Source of the DNA: Treponema sp.
GTDB lineage: Bacteria > Spirochaetota > Spirochaetia > Treponematales > Breznakiellaceae
DNA length: 64,000 nt
NCBI GenBank assembly: GCA_009788065.1
Contig: WQSF01000002.1
Coordinates: 1 to 64,000 of the forward strand
Direction of reading: 5' to 3'
In this document: positions 1-7,943 of the stretch, in pieces
How positions within the stretch are numbered: the stretch's first letter is position 1
Layout of the letters: the number at the start of each line of letters is the position of its first letter
The notes under the pieces: model-generated
Databases searched by the model: none
What the model was told of the DNA's origin: nothing
What the model saw: only the letters and a program-made list of their open reading frames with translations
Made by a program: the position numbers and the translations under genes

Positions 1-45
1 GATCAGCGCTAATACGGCCGTGACCACAATCAGTTTTTTTAACAT
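1..45 (-). CDS. Exported protein, N-terminal fragment
   Basis: Only the first 15 codons lie in the window, read toward the left edge: a Lys-Lys followed by a hydrophobic run (MLKKLIVVTAVLALI), which is the beginning of a signal peptide. The start is the ATG at 43-45, because a strong GAGGAGGA ribosome binding site sits about seven bases upstream; an earlier ATG touches that site directly and is less likely. The product cannot be identified. Confidence 0.7.
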   Translation of the reverse strand, partial: MLKKLIVVTAVLALI

Positions 46-159
46 AATTCATTCCTCCTCAGAATTTTTTCCCTCCCATACAGGAGTTTGGTATAAAGGG
101 ACATTTTCCCTTAACAAAAATATACATGGATCGAGTAATAATGCATATAGGCATTATCA

Positions 160-176
160 CCTATTTTTAAAATAGG
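160..176. promoter_or_regulatory. Inverted repeat, possible operator
   Basis: CCTATTTT and AAAATAGG flank a single central base, a perfect 8-base inverted repeat. It lies about 115 bases upstream of the start of the minus-strand exported protein, in the stretch where its promoter should be. A binding site for a dimeric regulator is an inference. Confidence 0.4.
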
Positions 177-208
177 AGAATACACCTACTACACCCTACG
201 CTGTCCAC

Positions 209-230
209 ATATATTTTGATCAAAATATAT
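209..230. promoter_or_regulatory. Perfect 22-base palindrome, possible operator
   Basis: The left half ATATATTTTGA is followed directly by its exact reverse complement, giving 22 bases of perfect dyad symmetry with no spacer. There is no T run after it, so it is not a terminator. It could be an operator for the gene reading left or a DNA-bending site. Confidence 0.45.
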
Positions 231-494
231 ACAAATTAGGAAAACATGTCAAGCAAAAACCCAAAAAAAAAAATTTTTTTACAAATTTGTTATAGCAGTA
301 TATTTTGATGTATTGTAGTATATTATGACTTGACAGAACCTGCCGCAGACGTTTAAAAACGCCCCGCGCCGCTTTCCGTTATGCGCAAATCGCGCTTTAC
401 CGGGCAAATCGATCCCTTCGTAACTCAAGGCGTAAAACACATTTACATGAATATGGATACAGATAATAACCGCCTTAAAGACATCAAAATAATC

Positions 495-523
495 TTGACA
501 AATAAGTCTTAATTCGGTACCAT
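495..523 (+). promoter_or_regulatory. Sigma70-type promoter of toxin-antitoxin operon
   Basis: TTGACA at 495-500 and TACCAT at 518-523 are separated by exactly 17 bases. The predicted transcript starts near 530, just before the GAAGGAG ribosome binding site of the antitoxin gene. Confidence 0.7.
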
Positions 524-546
524 TAAAGTACTTGAAGGAGTTTCAA

Positions 547-828
547 ATGAACATTAACTTAAAAGAGGATGTAAAACCTATTTCTTACATAAAATCCAAC
601 GCGGCAAAAATGATGAAATACGTGAACGAAAGAAAAAGCCCTATTATCGTAACTCAGAACGGAGAGGCAAAAGCTGTATTAATGGACATTGAATCATATC
701 AGCAAACCGAAAACGCGTTTGCGCTGCTCAAATTATTACAATATGCAGAAAAATCAATTGCCGAAGGAAATGTATATGATCACGAGCAAGTGTTCTCAGA
801 ACTAAGGAAAAAGATAAGTAAGAAATAA
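547..828 (+). CDS. Phd/YefM-family antitoxin
   Basis: This 93-residue protein has the N-terminal pattern of Phd/YefM antitoxins: a short strand, then SYIKSNAAKMMKYVNERKSP and IIVTQNGEAKAVLMDIESYQ, which form the DNA-binding fold of the family. The C-terminal third, charged and helical, is where these antitoxins wrap the toxin. I start at ATG 547, not the TTG at 532 in the ORF track, because GAAGGAG at 534-540 is correctly spaced for 547 and would otherwise lie inside the coding region. The toxin gene follows after two bases. Autorepression by the complex is expected for the family. The symbol is left blank because Phd and YefM subtypes cannot be told apart by eye. Confidence 0.85.
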   Translation: MNINLKEDVKPISYIKSNAAKMMKYVNERKSPIIVTQNGEAKAVLMDIESYQQTENAFALLKLLQYAEKSIAEGNVYDHEQVFSELRKKISKK

Positions 829-830
829 TT

Positions 831-1166
831 ATGGATAAAAAATATCAAATAAAATGGACAGCGCCTGCAAGAGAAGATGTAAGCGAGATTATAGATTACA
901 TTGACAGGACAAATCCGGCTTATGCGGAAAAATTATTGAACCTGATATATAAAAATGTTAAAAAATTAGATATGTACCCCGGACGGCATCGATTAGTCCC
1001 CGAATTTGAAGAAAACGGATATCTAACATACAGGGAAATAATAGTAGAATATTGGAGAGTAATATACAAAATAGAAGGTGATATAATTTATATAATGCTG
1101 GTAATAGACGGCAGAAGAAACATCGACAGTTACTTATTAAATAAGATGCTATTACGAGAAAGCTAA
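831..1166 (+). CDS. RelE/ParE-family toxin
   Basis: The 111-residue basic protein matches the RelE/ParE toxin fold: IKWTAPAREDVSEIIDYI at the N terminus, helix alpha-2 with EKLLNLIYKNVKKLDMYP, then the strands GRHRLVPEF, YREIIVEYWRVIYKIEGD and IIYIMLVIDGRRN. The arginines in the last strands are those that define function in the family. ParE members poison gyrase and RelE members cleave mRNA on the ribosome; the primary sequence favours the ParE side but does not settle it. It starts two bases after the antitoxin stop, so the two are translated together. Confidence 0.85.
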   Translation: MDKKYQIKWTAPAREDVSEIIDYIDRTNPAYAEKLLNLIYKNVKKLDMYPGRHRLVPEFEENGYLTYREIIVEYWRVIYKIEGDIIYIMLVIDGRRNIDSYLLNKMLLRES

Positions 1167-1203
1167 GTATAGAGCAAGCATTAAAATATAACTTTTCCTC
1201 CCG

Positions 1204-1230
1204 TTGACTATCCTAAAAATATGTTACAAT
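1204..1230 (+). promoter_or_regulatory. Promoter of the Bat-locus lipoprotein gene
   Basis: TTGACT at 1204-1209 and TACAAT at 1225-1230 are 15 bases apart, and the -10 box has the TG-n extension (TGTTACAAT). The predicted transcription start falls at or next to the ATG at 1239, so the message would be leaderless. Confidence 0.5.
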
Positions 1231-1238
1231 GTGTATAT

Positions 1239-1928
1239 ATGAAATCAAATTATATATATTTAATTACGGCGTTTTGCATAGCGTTTTGCTCATGCACCAC
1301 AGTCCCTAAAACCACCGGCGTGAAAGACAATTTTACCATTGATCTGAACGCAAGACCCATTCAAATCGGAGAAATCGAATTACAGATCGAGACGTTTTTC
1401 GGGCTCGGCAAGTTAAAAAAAATTATCGCCCCGGTAACTTATTATCCCAAGGAAGACGCTGTCTGCCTTCAATACAAGTTTAATATGATCAACTGCCAGC
1501 AGTTCTGGAGCCGGAAAGGGCGGCTGGTTTTTCAGAGTTCGCTCGACAGATACAACGAAGATTACGACATGCGCAATTTGTCGCGGAACGACAGAAAATC
1601 GCAGGAAAGATACGGAGAAACAATCGGATATTTAATTTGGCAGCAGGCTGATTTTCTTGTCCGCGCCAGAGGCAATATGAGAATCCACCTCGGATACACT
1701 TTCAAAGATAAAGCGCCTTTCTTTACGGTCTTCCAGCTCGATGCGGAATACATTGACGAAATGGCGAGAGACAATAACAGAGTCAGCGACATCGTTACAT
1801 TCTTTTATACCAGAGCACAGGCGGCGGATCTTGTGTCTTTATTTAATCAGGATATGCTGGATGAATACGCGACAGGCGCGAAGGAACCTCCGGCATGGAA
1901 CAATCGTGTCGATGCGGATCGTTATTAG
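1239..1928 (+). CDS. Putative lipoprotein at head of Bat operon
   Basis: The product is 229 residues from the ATG at 1239. The N terminus is MKSNYIYLITAFCIAFCSC followed by TTVP, a lipoprotein signal peptide with cleavage expected before one of the closely spaced cysteines (spirochaete lipoboxes are loose). The rest is a soluble domain rich in beta-strand-like segments with no motif I recognise. I reject the ORF-track start at 1221 because it lies in the promoter, upstream of the predicted transcript start. The stop is three bases before the moxR start, so it is probably cotranscribed with the Bat genes and may work with them at the membrane. Function unknown. Confidence 0.7.
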   Translation: MKSNYIYLITAFCIAFCSCTTVPKTTGVKDNFTIDLNARPIQIGEIELQIETFFGLGKLKKIIAPVTYYPKEDAVCLQYKFNMINCQQFWSRKGRLVFQSSLDRYNEDYDMRNLSRNDRKSQERYGETIGYLIWQQADFLVRARGNMRIHLGYTFKDKAPFFTVFQLDAEYIDEMARDNNRVSDIVTFFYTRAQAADLVSLFNQDMLDEYATGAKEPPAWNNRVDADRY

Positions 1929-1931
1929 CGT

Positions 1932-2969
1932 ATGATTCAAAAAGAAGAACTGGATAGATGCGCGGCTCTCATTTCCGACTGCAAGAAAGAAATGGCGAAA
2001 CGCATCGTCGGTCAAAGAGAAATGATCGACGGACTTTTAGCGTCGCTTGTCGCAGGCGGGCACATTCTTCTGGAGGGCGTTCCCGGTCTCGCGAAAACGT
2101 TAGCGGTAAAGAGTCTCGCGCAAATTACAGGGCTTGAATTTAAAAGAATTCAATTTACTCCCGATTTATTACCTGCCGATTTAACAGGCACAATGATCTT
2201 TGAACAGGCAGACGGAAGATTTTCAGTACGCAAGGGACCTGTTTTTGCGAATGTAATTCTTGCAGACGAAATCAACCGCGCGCCCGCGAAAGTGCAGTCC
2301 GCCCTTCTCGAAGCGATGGAAGAAAAACAGGTAACAATCGGCGAGACGAGCTATCCCCTGCCCGATCCGTTCTTCGTTCTCGCGACAGAAAATCCCATCG
2401 AACATGAAGGCACTTACTCTCTCCCGGAAGCCGAACTGGATCGTTTTCTTATGAAGCTTCTCATCACCTATCCCGCTCCTGTCGAAGAGCTTGACGTTGT
2501 AAAAAACAGCCCGCCGCTTTCTTCGGGAACGGGCTCAGGCTCCGCGCAGGAACCTCTTTCAAATGTTTTAACAATGGATAAACTCGCGCTTCTGCGTTCT
2601 GTCGCGGAAGCGATTCATATTGACGAAGAAATCAGCAGATACGTTGTATCGATAGTTACCGCGACACGTCCTTCATCGACAAGATCGCGCGCCGCGAAAG
2701 CTTCCATTCAGGATGTTAATAAATCAGAAGACGGCGTTTACCGTTATGTGTCATTCGGCGCCTCTCCCCGCGCGAGCATTGCTCTTTACCGCTGTTGTAA
2801 AATTCAGGCAATGTTCGACGGGCGCAATTTTGTAAGCCCGGAAGACGTTAAAACAGCGGCGCTTCCGGTACTGCGTCACAGGCTTGTGCTTAGTTACGAA
2901 GCGGAAGCCGAAGGAATGGACGCGGACGCGGTTATCGAAAGAATTTTAAGCCATGTGCCGGTGCCGTAA
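1932..2969 (+). CDS. MoxR-family AAA+ ATPase
   Basis: The 345-residue protein carries all MoxR hallmarks: Walker A GVPGLAKT near residues 49-56, Walker B VILADE near 108-113 with the family sequence INRAPAKVQSALLEAMEE, sensor 1 LATENP near 150, SLPEAELDRF near 163-172, and the C-terminal lid with ASPRASIAL. MoxR ATPases act as chaperones for von Willebrand A proteins and are nearly always found next to DUF58 and Bat genes, as here. A short insertion (RAAKASIQDVNKSEDG) sits in the lid before the ASPRASI motif. It starts three bases after the lipoprotein stop and three bases before the DUF58 gene. Cytoplasmic. Confidence 0.93.
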   Translation: MIQKEELDRCAALISDCKKEMAKRIVGQREMIDGLLASLVAGGHILLEGVPGLAKTLAVKSLAQITGLEFKRIQFTPDLLPADLTGTMIFEQADGRFSVRKGPVFANVILADEINRAPAKVQSALLEAMEEKQVTIGETSYPLPDPFFVLATENPIEHEGTYSLPEAELDRFLMKLLITYPAPVEELDVVKNSPPLSSGTGSGSAQEPLSNVLTMDKLALLRSVAEAIHIDEEISRYVVSIVTATRPSSTRSRAAKASIQDVNKSEDGVYRYVSFGASPRASIALYRCCKIQAMFDGRNFVSPEDVKTAALPVLRHRLVLSYEAEAEGMDADAVIERILSHVPVP

Positions 2970-2972
2970 TGC

Positions 2973-3890
2973 ATGGAAACAAGTGATTTATTAAAATCCA
3001 TTATCAATCTTCCCATTATTTCACGCGGTCTCGCGGAAGAAATGCTCGCCGGAAACTTTAGATCGATCTTTAAAGGACAGGGCATGGAATTTGACGAAGC
3101 GCGTCATTACGAACCCGGAGACGACATCAGATCGATAGATTGGAACGCAAGCGCGCGTTTCGGCAATCCGTTCGTAAAAATGTACCGCGAAGAGCGCGAA
3201 TTAACTATAATGATTTTACTGGATGTCAGTCCTTCAATGCACAGAACGCACATTGCGCGTCACGGATTAAGCCCTTACGAACAAGGCTTGCTTTCCGCCG
3301 CTCTTGTCGCCTTTTCCGCAGAACACACAGGACAGCAGATCGGCGCGCTTTTTTTTGACAGAGACATAGAAAAAGCCTTTCTGCCGCGCAAAGGCAGAAA
3401 ATATTTAATGACGCTTATTACATCCGCGCTTCAGTATCAGAACAATGTAATACCGCGCAGGTCCCAATACGGAAGCGATCTCGCCTCGGCGTTAACAGGC
3501 GCCCAGCGCCTGCTTAAAAAAAGATCGCTTGTAGTAGTCATATCCGATTTTTACAGCGTTAACTGGGAACAGGAAATGGGAAACCTTTGCAGAAAACACG
3601 ATGTAATCGCGTTACGCATAAGCGATTCAAAAGAACTCCCCTTCCCCGGCTTAATAACCCTGGAAGACCCCGAGACAGGCGTTCGCATAGAAGCGCCCGC
3701 AAGCCTTGATTCATTCAAAGAAAGCTGGTCGTTATGGCACAAAGAAAAATCAACATGGTGGGAAACCCAATGCAGAAAATGCGGCGCCTCTTTTTTAGAA
3801 CTCCCCGTAGACGCTGACGCTCCTTCCGTCCTTATAAAATTCTTCGGCAGCCGCACAAAACACAAACACCGCGTCAGGAAGAAGATATGA
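2973..3890 (+). CDS. DUF58 domain protein
   Basis: The 305-residue protein has the DUF58 signature EARHYEPGDDIRSIDWNAS near residues 41-60, followed by a von Willebrand A-like fold with a metal-site sequence LDVSPSM near 83-89 and VVVISDF later. DUF58 proteins accompany MoxR and are thought to be its partner or substrate, probably at the inner face of the membrane; no transmembrane helix is visible here. It starts three bases after moxR and its TGA overlaps the ATG of the next gene, indicating coupled translation. Confidence 0.9.
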   Translation: METSDLLKSIINLPIISRGLAEEMLAGNFRSIFKGQGMEFDEARHYEPGDDIRSIDWNASARFGNPFVKMYREERELTIMILLDVSPSMHRTHIARHGLSPYEQGLLSAALVAFSAEHTGQQIGALFFDRDIEKAFLPRKGRKYLMTLITSALQYQNNVIPRRSQYGSDLASALTGAQRLLKKRSLVVVISDFYSVNWEQEMGNLCRKHDVIALRISDSKELPFPGLITLEDPETGVRIEAPASLDSFKESWSLWHKEKSTWWETQCRKCGASFLELPVDADAPSVLIKFFGSRTKHKHRVRKKI

Positions 3891-4825
3891 CTTATATGGA
3901 AGAAAACAAACAAAGTCAAAGTACGCGCGTTCCTTTGCGTCTTCGTGTCTGCGCGAAATTTTTTCTTTTATTCATTTTCATGTTAGTAAATATTAATTTA
4001 AACGCGCAGGCATACAGGGCGTATTTGATACCGGGGCAGATTTATGTAGGAGACCCTGCGACATTGGTGCTGTCGCTGCCCGCTTCGCAGGTTTCAGAAG
4101 ATATTATTTTAACTAAAAGCAATTATTTTATAACCGAAGATAAATTTCCTTCGCATGAAAGCATCGATTTTAAACGCGTGATTTTAGAGAGGCGCTCTAC
4201 AGGAAGCAGGCTGATGATCGAATTCACTCCGTTTGCCGCAGGCGTTCTGGAAATGCCCGTTATCGAAATCGGAGGAGAATATTTTACCGGTTTGCGCGTT
4301 ACAGTAAATTCGCTCTTGGACGCTCGTTCCGCGCCGGCGCTGTCCACGGCGGCTTCCGTTCTGGCAATGCCGGGTACGGCGATAATGATTTACGGAACAA
4401 TGGCGGCGATTGTTTTTTTTATACTTTCCGTTATTTGGTTTATTTTTAAAGGTAAAACCGCGATTCAAAAATGGCGGGAAAAATGGAAAAGAAGAAGGCT
4501 CTTTGTTTCCATCCGCAACGCGGAAAGACGGCTTTACCGCGCAGTGCAAAAAGGCGCGGATAAACGCTCTGTTCTGGACAAACTCTCGGACGAATTCAGA
4601 GATTTTCTTTCCACACTTACGGGAGATAACTGCCGCTCCATGACCGCCCGCGAATTTGAACGCACATTTGAAGCTCTGGAAGACAGTTTGTTCCTTGGAA
4701 GTTTTTTTTCCAGATGCGACAGAATGCGTTTCTCCGGCGTCAATGTTGAATCTTCGGAGATCCTCCACCTTCTTGATGACATGCGCAGTTTCGTCAATGT
4801 CAAAAACAAGGAGGAAAAAAAATGA
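3887..4825 (+). CDS. Bat-locus membrane protein (BatD-like N-terminal domain)
   Basis: This 312-residue protein has a basic N terminus and a signal anchor near residues 23-41, an extracytoplasmic beta-rich domain to about 150, one membrane helix near 166-187, then a basic, helical cytoplasmic tail with many Arg, Lys and Glu. This layout fits the fourth gene of spirochaete Bat loci, which lies between DUF58 and BatA, and the N-terminal domain resembles the beta-sandwich of BatD proteins. The ATG overlaps the DUF58 stop as ATGA. A second in-frame ATG three codons later is possible. A GGAGG sequence close to its own 3' end once served the next gene (see the insert entry). Confidence 0.7.
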   Translation: MTYMEENKQSQSTRVPLRLRVCAKFFLLFIFMLVNINLNAQAYRAYLIPGQIYVGDPATLVLSLPASQVSEDIILTKSNYFITEDKFPSHESIDFKRVILERRSTGSRLMIEFTPFAAGVLEMPVIEIGGEYFTGLRVTVNSLLDARSAPALSTAASVLAMPGTAIMIYGTMAAIVFFILSVIWFIFKGKTAIQKWREKWKRRRLFVSIRNAERRLYRAVQKGADKRSVLDKLSDEFRDFLSTLTGDNCRSMTAREFERTFEALEDSLFLGSFFSRCDRMRFSGVNVESSEILHLLDDMRSFVNVKNKEEKK

Positions 4826-4914
4826 ACCAAAGGTGTCAGTCACCTCTTAATTTCTTACAAAACTGTCAAATATCAAACAAAAGGTGTCAGTCACCTTTTG
4901 GGGAGAAAAAATGA
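4822..4914 (+). CDS. 30-codon repeat-derived frame bridging two Bat genes
   Basis: A small frame opens at ATG 4822, overlapping the TGA of the upstream gene, and closes with a TGA at 4912-4914 that overlaps the ATG of batA. Its codons contain RCQSP twice, encoded by the two repeat copies. AAAAAATGAACC occurs at both borders, as if the start region of batA had been duplicated by the insertion. A GGAGG lies seven bases or so before the ATG. The peptide itself probably has no function; the frame may simply keep ribosomes moving between the two Bat genes. Confidence 0.45.
   Translation: MNQRCQSPLNFLQNCQISNKRCQSPFGEKK
4829..4896. repeat. Two direct copies of AAAGGTGTCAGTCACCT
   Basis: Identical 17-base copies at 4829-4845 and 4880-4896 lie 51 bases apart, a multiple of three. 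Each is a hairpin: GGTG and CACC arms around TCAGT. The second copy extends to a perfect 9-base stem (4878-4886 with 4892-4900). A third copy of the core, as GGGTG-TCAGT-CACCC, is at 13240-13254 in another intergenic region, so this is a dispersed palindromic repeat of the genome. Confidence 0.75.
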
Positions 4915-5909
4915 ACCTTGGTTTTGACAATCCCATCCTTGCCTTTTCCGCGTTTATAATTATTCCGTTAGCCGTCATTATTTTTTCACGGCTGAAAAAT
5001 CCGTTTGTCGCCGCGATTCCGCTCGGCGCTCCCGGCGGCGCTCATATAAAAATTTCCAATATCGGCGGCTTTGTAAAACTTCTGCGGTTTCTGGAAATCG
5101 CGGGAATATTTTTATTATTTTTCAGCGCGGCAGGTCCTTCGGTTAAAACCGCAGAAACTGTCTGGCTTAACAGAGGCGCCGATATAATTTTTATTTTGGA
5201 TACCAGCCCAAGCATGGCGGCAATCGACATGGACGGAAAAAACCGTTTTAACGCGGGAAGCTCCATGCTTATTGAATTTGCGCGCAAACGCCCGACAGAC
5301 AGCATCGGGCTTGTGGCGGTCGGCGAAGACGCGGCGCTGCTTCTCCCTCCGACTTCCGACAGAAACGCGCTTGAACTTCGGCTTGAACAGCTCCAAATAG
5401 GCGAACAAGGCGACGGCACCGCTCTTGGCATGGGAATCGCTGTCGCCGCGTACCACCTTGATAAATCCAACGCAAAAAGAAAAGTCGCCGTTTTAATCAC
5501 GGACGGCGAAAATAACGCTGGATCGATACACCCGGAAACAGCGGCGAGTCTGTTACTCGAAATGGGAATTTCTTTTTGGGTAATCGCTGTAGGATCAACA
5601 GGCGGAGTGCCGATTGATTACATCGATCCTTATACAAAAATCCGCAGAACCGGAATTTTTGATTCGCGTTACGACGCGGAAAGCCTCAGGCGTTTAAGCG
5701 CGGCGGGAGGCGGCGTTTTTATTTCCGCTCCGAATACAATAGCTTTTGCAGATGCTTTCGCGCAGATTGACGATTCCGAAATTACGATACAGAGATCGCG
5801 TATTGTTAACCGCATGACATCCTGTTCTTTTCAATTTTTACTGGCGGCGGTTATTCTGCTTACAGCGATAAAATTTACAAGAAGATATTTGCTGGGAGCG
5901 CTAACATGA
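4911..5909 (+). CDS. batA: BatA-like von Willebrand A protein
   Basis: The 332-residue protein has membrane helices near residues 8-26 and 58-75, a von Willebrand A domain with the metal site DTSPS at 97-101 and ITDGENN near 200, and a last helix near 305-325. This is the BatA architecture, in which the VWA domain faces the periplasm. Bat proteins were named for Bacteroides aerotolerance and have been linked to stress resistance in several phyla. I choose the ATG at 4911 and not the GTG at 4884 because GGGGAG is five bases upstream and the GTG lies in a repeat. Its TGA overlaps the ATG of the next gene. Confidence 0.88.
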   Translation: MNLGFDNPILAFSAFIIIPLAVIIFSRLKNPFVAAIPLGAPGGAHIKISNIGGFVKLLRFLEIAGIFLLFFSAAGPSVKTAETVWLNRGADIIFILDTSPSMAAIDMDGKNRFNAGSSMLIEFARKRPTDSIGLVAVGEDAALLLPPTSDRNALELRLEQLQIGEQGDGTALGMGIAVAAYHLDKSNAKRKVAVLITDGENNAGSIHPETAASLLLEMGISFWVIAVGSTGGVPIDYIDPYTKIRRTGIFDSRYDAESLRRLSAAGGGVFISAPNTIAFADAFAQIDDSEITIQRSRIVNRMTSCSFQFLLAAVILLTAIKFTRRYLLGALT

Positions 5910-7381
5910 AATTAAAATCAGCCAATATCGATCCTGTCCTTAAAACAAAAATGCTTGTTTCCGATTTATTTTTCTATTTGTTCATCGTGTTATCTGTCAT
6001 CGGTTTATTAGGACCAAAATGGGGTATGGGTTACGCGCCATCGGAATACAGACGGGGTCTGGACACCGTTTTCGCAATCGACGTTTCCCGTAGTATGGAC
6101 ATTCGCGGTGAAATCCCCGCGCCCGGTTCCCGCGTTATGCCTCAGTCGCGCCTTGAACGCGGACTAGCGATTGCAAAAGACAGTATCGCTTCCGTTCCCG
6201 GAGCGCGTTTTGCCGCCGCAATCGGCAGAGGCAGGGGTTATTTGGCAGTCCCGTTAACTTATGACAGCGAAGCTGCGATCATTTTTCTTGATTCGATAGA
6301 CGGCTCCAGTATGACGGGAAGAAGCACCAATCTTGAATCTTTAATCGAAGCCGCGGCAAACGCTTTTCAAAGCGCGTCCCCCGCAAGAAAAACAATCGTT
6401 CTTATCTCGGACGGCGAAACACATTCAGGCGTTATGCGAAACGCAGTAAACCGTTGTGTTAGAGAAAATATTGTTTTATTTGCCGTGGCTGCCGGCAGTG
6501 ACGACGGACAGTTGATTCAGGAGCGTTTAGACGACCCCGAATCCCTGCCTGTGATAAGCCGCAGAGATTCTTACCTTCTGCGCGGAGCCGCCGAAAGAAC
6601 AGGAGGCGTTTACATTGACGCAAACCGCGAAGACGCTTCTTTCGTTCTTTCTTCGAATTTATTATCACTCTCGCAGGAAATGGAAAACACAAACCGCAAC
6701 AGGGAACCCAAGCAAAGACGATCTTTTTTTGTCATACTCGCACTAGCCGCATTCGCCGTTTCAAAGTTTGTTACGCGCCAGCCCGGAAAGTCCGCCATGC
6801 GCCGCATTCCGATCGCTTCGATAATAACGATCATGATGTTTTTCTCATCCTGTACTGAAGGTAAAATGCTTTTACTCGAAGCGAATTTTTTAAGCTCGCG
6901 CGGCAGATACGACGAAGCGATAATTTCCTATTTAAAAGCGCTTAACCATGATGACGCCGCGCCTTACGCCGAATACGGACTTGGGCTTTCTTTTTATCTT
7001 TTAGACGAAGGTAAAGCCGCGCTAAACAGATATGTTGATTCTCAAAATTTGCTTAAAAAATTCCCGTCTAACGAACACCGCGAACTCCGCTACAGAAACC
7101 ATTACAACACAGGCGTAATACTTTTCGAAGAAGGCGAATACCGTTTAGCGGCGGATTCATTCAGGGAAGCGCTGAAAGAAGATCCAAAACGCCTTGAAGC
7201 GAAACGAAATCTGGAATTGAGTCTTATGTCCGGCAATATGGAAACAAATTCGGAAGGCAGGTCAAGAAGCCATGATGATCTTAGAGAAATTCTTTTTGAT
7301 TATTTAAAACAGGAAGAACAGCAAAAATGGAAAAGCCGCGAATGGGCTCCCGAAGAAAATCAGCCGGGACCTGATTATTAA
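5906..7381 (+). CDS. BatB-BatC fusion: VWA domain plus TPR lipoprotein
   Basis: This 491-residue protein begins with a membrane helix near 20-36, then a von Willebrand A domain with DVSRS at 59-63 and LISDGETHSG. After a helix near 270-285 follows a segment that looks like a complete lipoprotein signal: MRRIPIASIITIMMFFSSC beginning at residue 298, then tetratricopeptide-like helices (YDEAIISYLKALNHDD, YRLAADSFREALKEDP). These are BatB and BatC joined in one frame. GGAAAG lies six bases before the internal ATG at 6797, so a separate BatC could also be made. The gene starts by ATGA overlap with batA. Confidence 0.85.
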   Translation: MKLKSANIDPVLKTKMLVSDLFFYLFIVLSVIGLLGPKWGMGYAPSEYRRGLDTVFAIDVSRSMDIRGEIPAPGSRVMPQSRLERGLAIAKDSIASVPGARFAAAIGRGRGYLAVPLTYDSEAAIIFLDSIDGSSMTGRSTNLESLIEAAANAFQSASPARKTIVLISDGETHSGVMRNAVNRCVRENIVLFAVAAGSDDGQLIQERLDDPESLPVISRRDSYLLRGAAERTGGVYIDANREDASFVLSSNLLSLSQEMENTNRNREPKQRRSFFVILALAAFAVSKFVTRQPGKSAMRRIPIASIITIMMFFSSCTEGKMLLLEANFLSSRGRYDEAIISYLKALNHDDAAPYAEYGLGLSFYLLDEGKAALNRYVDSQNLLKKFPSNEHRELRYRNHYNTGVILFEEGEYRLAADSFREALKEDPKRLEAKRNLELSLMSGNMETNSEGRSRSHDDLREILFDYLKQEEQQKWKSREWAPEENQPGPDY

Positions 7382-7392
7382 AGGTAAATAAC

Positions 7393-7887
7393 ATGATAAC
7401 TGTTAATATAAAATACTTATTAAACATGAATTTTAATATTAAAATTATTTTTATTTCATTTGCGTTTTTTTTTATTTTTTCCCCGAACGCGCATACGCAG
7501 AGTAATTGGCCTATGGCGACAGAAATACCGTCACGCGATGAGCCGCCCGTACTCCACGCTCCGCCAGAAAAACGCATAGTAACACACGCACTTGTTTGGG
7601 AAGCGTCGCCCGAAATGACATTAAAAAACCGTCAAATTCTCACGTTACGCGCAAACACGCCCATAGACCGCCTGCCGCCGCCGTCATTTTTCATGCCTAA
7701 AATTCCGCAAAATGCGATCCTCGCCCCAGCTCCCGTCACAACCCGCGAAAAATCACTCGGCGTTGTGTTAAAACTTACATTCATCCCGCTATGCGCTGGA
7801 TCATTCATCCTGCCCGAATACACTTTAAGTCAGGACGAGAATACACGGTTTCAAATACCCGCGCTTCAAATTACAGTTAAAGAATAA
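7393..7887 (+). CDS. Short exported Bat-locus protein (BatD-like position)
   Basis: This 164-residue product has an N-terminal signal peptide with a phenylalanine-rich core ending around FSPNAHTQ, and a small beta-rich domain with no recognised motif. It is the last gene of the Bat operon, where larger relatives carry BatD, but it is far shorter than BatD and has no membrane helix near its C terminus. It could be a reduced BatD module or an unrelated exported protein. AAAGGT upstream of ATG 7393 is a modest ribosome binding site; an internal ATG at 7426 would shorten the signal. A terminator follows directly. Confidence 0.6.
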   Translation: MITVNIKYLLNMNFNIKIIFISFAFFFIFSPNAHTQSNWPMATEIPSRDEPPVLHAPPEKRIVTHALVWEASPEMTLKNRQILTLRANTPIDRLPPPSFFMPKIPQNAILAPAPVTTREKSLGVVLKLTFIPLCAGSFILPEYTLSQDENTRFQIPALQITVKE

Positions 7888-7892
7888 TAAAA

Positions 7893-7925
7893 AAACCTCG
7901 AACAACACATTCGAGGTTTATTTTT
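7893..7925. terminator. Intrinsic terminator between convergent genes
   Basis: A 10-base stem (AAACCTCGAA with TTCGAGGTTT, 7-base loop) is followed by T residues on the plus strand and preceded by an A run, so it can serve both the Bat operon and the acetate transporter gene. Confidence 0.85.
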
Positions 7926-7943
7926 AAAATTATAAAACCCGGC

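Larger units (their letters stand above)
46..494. other. Intergenic region, AT-rich, with palindromes
   Basis: There is no convincing gene between the exported-protein start and the toxin-antitoxin promoter. The part next to position 45 is the leader of the minus-strand gene and holds a small hairpin at 96-112 (AAGGGA/TCCCTT with a 5-base loop). Further upstream are two palindromes listed separately. A 21-codon frame at 447-512 (start MNMDTDNN) has no clear ribosome binding site and overlaps the promoter of the next operon; I regard it as chance. Confidence 0.6.

Noticed and set aside
4184-4843. 219-residue minus-strand frame
   Set aside because: It is antisense to a Bat operon gene with good coding logic, has no ribosome binding site and a shadow-like composition.
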